Part shown: piece after piece, positions 63,467 to 64,000 of the stretch
How positions within the stretch are numbered: position 1 is the stretch's first letter
Layout: every line of letters begins with the position of its first letter
NCBI RefSeq assembly: GCF_000735435.1
Contig: NZ_JMPP01000004.1
Span: forward strand, 1-64,000
Length of the DNA: 64,000 nt
Direction: 5' to 3'
DNA from: Klebsiella planticola ATCC 33531
GTDB lineage: Bacteria; Pseudomonadota; Gammaproteobacteria; Enterobacterales; Enterobacteriaceae
The notes under the pieces: generated by a model
The model's database searches: none
Told to the model about the DNA's origin: nothing
What the model saw: the letters and a program-made list of their open reading frames with translations, nothing else
Position numbers and translations under genes: made by a program

Positions 63467-64000
63467 CTATTCCGTGATGACGAACCGCGTCGGCGCAAAG
63501 CAGTTCAGAATCCGGTGCACAAGGAAAACCAACGTCAGCGTAACGATAAGCGAGGCGGTCACCGAGGTAATACGGTACAGATCGCTGAAGATCAGATCCT
63601 GGTCCGGGTGCAGGTTCTGGCCGAACATGATCCCGATGGTGGTGATGCTGGCGAAGCCCACCCCGGCGCCAACCTTTTCCATCACGTGCAGGCGCGCGCT
63701 AAAGGCCAGACCCAGGCCAATCAGCGGCATCATCAATACCATATGGTTGCTGAAATCGTAGATAAGCAGCTGCACCACCAGAATATACAGGCAGGACAAC
63801 ACCACCCCCGCGACACGCCACACCGAGCTTATCACCGCGCCGCGATAGTGCATCGGGAACAGGATCAGGATCCCCGCCATCAGCGCCGAAAGAGAGTCAC
63901 TGAGATCGCAGATCTGGAAGACCACGAAAATCAGGGTGGCGACGGTGCCGGAGAGCAGCGATTCATGGCGCACCCTGGCGGCGTCTTTCTCGATTCGCGG
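63467..64000 (-). CDS. membrane protein, FUSC/DUF2955-like, C-terminal part
   Basis: The frame stays open to the right edge of the window, so the N-terminal part lies outside. At least 177 residues with five or six hydrophobic segments are visible (HESLLSGTVATLIFVVFQIC, LSALMAGILILFPMHYRGA, MVLMMPLIGLGLAFSARLH, SVTASLIVTLTLVFLVHRI). The pattern fits fusaric-acid/aromatic-acid exporter-like membrane proteins (FUSC or DUF2955). An internal GTG at 63973 is possible but the sequence before it also fits. The family call is tentative. Confidence 0.55.
   Translation of the reverse strand, partial: PRIEKDAARVRHESLLSGTVATLIFVVFQICDLSDSLSALMAGILILFPMHYRGAVISSVWRVAGVVLSCLYILVVQLLIYDFSNHMVLMMPLIGLGLAFSARLHVMEKVGAGVGFASITTIGIMFGQNLHPDQDLIFSDLYRITSVTASLIVTLTLVFLVHRILNCFAPTRFVITE

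Overview
The window reads as a chromosomal segment of an enterobacterium of the Klebsiella/Raoultella/Enterobacter type. The backbone genes (yjjV-yjjU-ytjA-osmY-prfC-yjjG-rimI-holD-rsmC-leu tRNAs-yjjZ-fhuF-bglJ-yjjQ-yjjP-yjjB-dnaT-dnaC-yjjA-opgB, and later btsT-yjiX-yjiA, yjiN, yjiM, yjiL) have the order and near-identical proteins of the E. coli 98-99 minute region. Genes for 4-hydroxybenzoate, 4-hydroxyphenylacetate and hydroxyproline catabolism are set into this backbone. The genus call comes from remembered gene content and protein similarity, not from a search.

Layout. 1-8700: leftward house-keeping genes (TatD nuclease, patatin, OsmY, RF3, YjjG, RimI, HolD), then rightward rsmC, three tandem tRNA-Leu(CAG) and the Fur-box gene yjjZ. 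8877-13044: a GGDEF cyclase, fhuF, a stand-alone PTS EIIC and a YbaK-type deacylase. 13061-16777: bglJ/yjjQ regulators and a pobA-pobR pair for 4-hydroxybenzoate. 17064-22893: yjjPB, the primosome genes dnaT-dnaC, yjjA and opgB. 22953-24337: two divergent GNAT genes. 24618-34646: a complete trans-4-hydroxy-L-proline catabolic locus (epimerase, three-subunit D-hydroxyproline dehydrogenase, deaminase, ketoglutarate-semialdehyde dehydrogenase, permease, an Ldh-family reductase and a PAS-AraC regulator). 34648-46222: the hpa (homoprotocatechuate) locus hpaR / hpaG1-G2-E-D-F-H-I-X-A / hpaBC, with REP-like repeats between hpaF and hpaH. 46558-49975: btsT-yjiX-yjiA behind a perfect CRP site and three BtsR-like boxes. 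50025-51455: an AT-richer island with an orphan Hcp gene and an unrecognised 230-residue protein. 52031-57029: a YfaZ-type porin, a succinate-semialdehyde dehydrogenase, an AraC regulator, a LysE exporter and yjiN. 57073-60684: a MetC-like lyase with a DAACS symporter and divergent LysR. 60736-63251: DUF2164, yjiM, yjiL and a DUF3343 gene. The window ends inside a leftward membrane protein.

How the genes fit together. HpaBC hydroxylates 4-hydroxyphenylacetate; HpaD, E, F, G, H and I take the product to pyruvate and succinate semialdehyde. A succinate-semialdehyde dehydrogenase and a pyruvate symporter (BtsT) lie within a few kb downstream. The hydroxyproline pathway ends at 2-oxoglutarate and PobA yields protocatechuate, so the segment feeds several aromatic and amino-acid sources into the TCA cycle. 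Each catabolic block carries its own regulator (PobR, a PAS-AraC protein, HpaR, HpaA, LysR).

Most coding calls rest on strong recall of E. coli or Pseudomonas homologues. The least understood parts are the Hcp/230-residue island with its 10-bp repeat, the repeat array before hpaH, the palindrome between the EIIC and YbaK genes, and the YjiM/YjiL/DUF3343 redox module.
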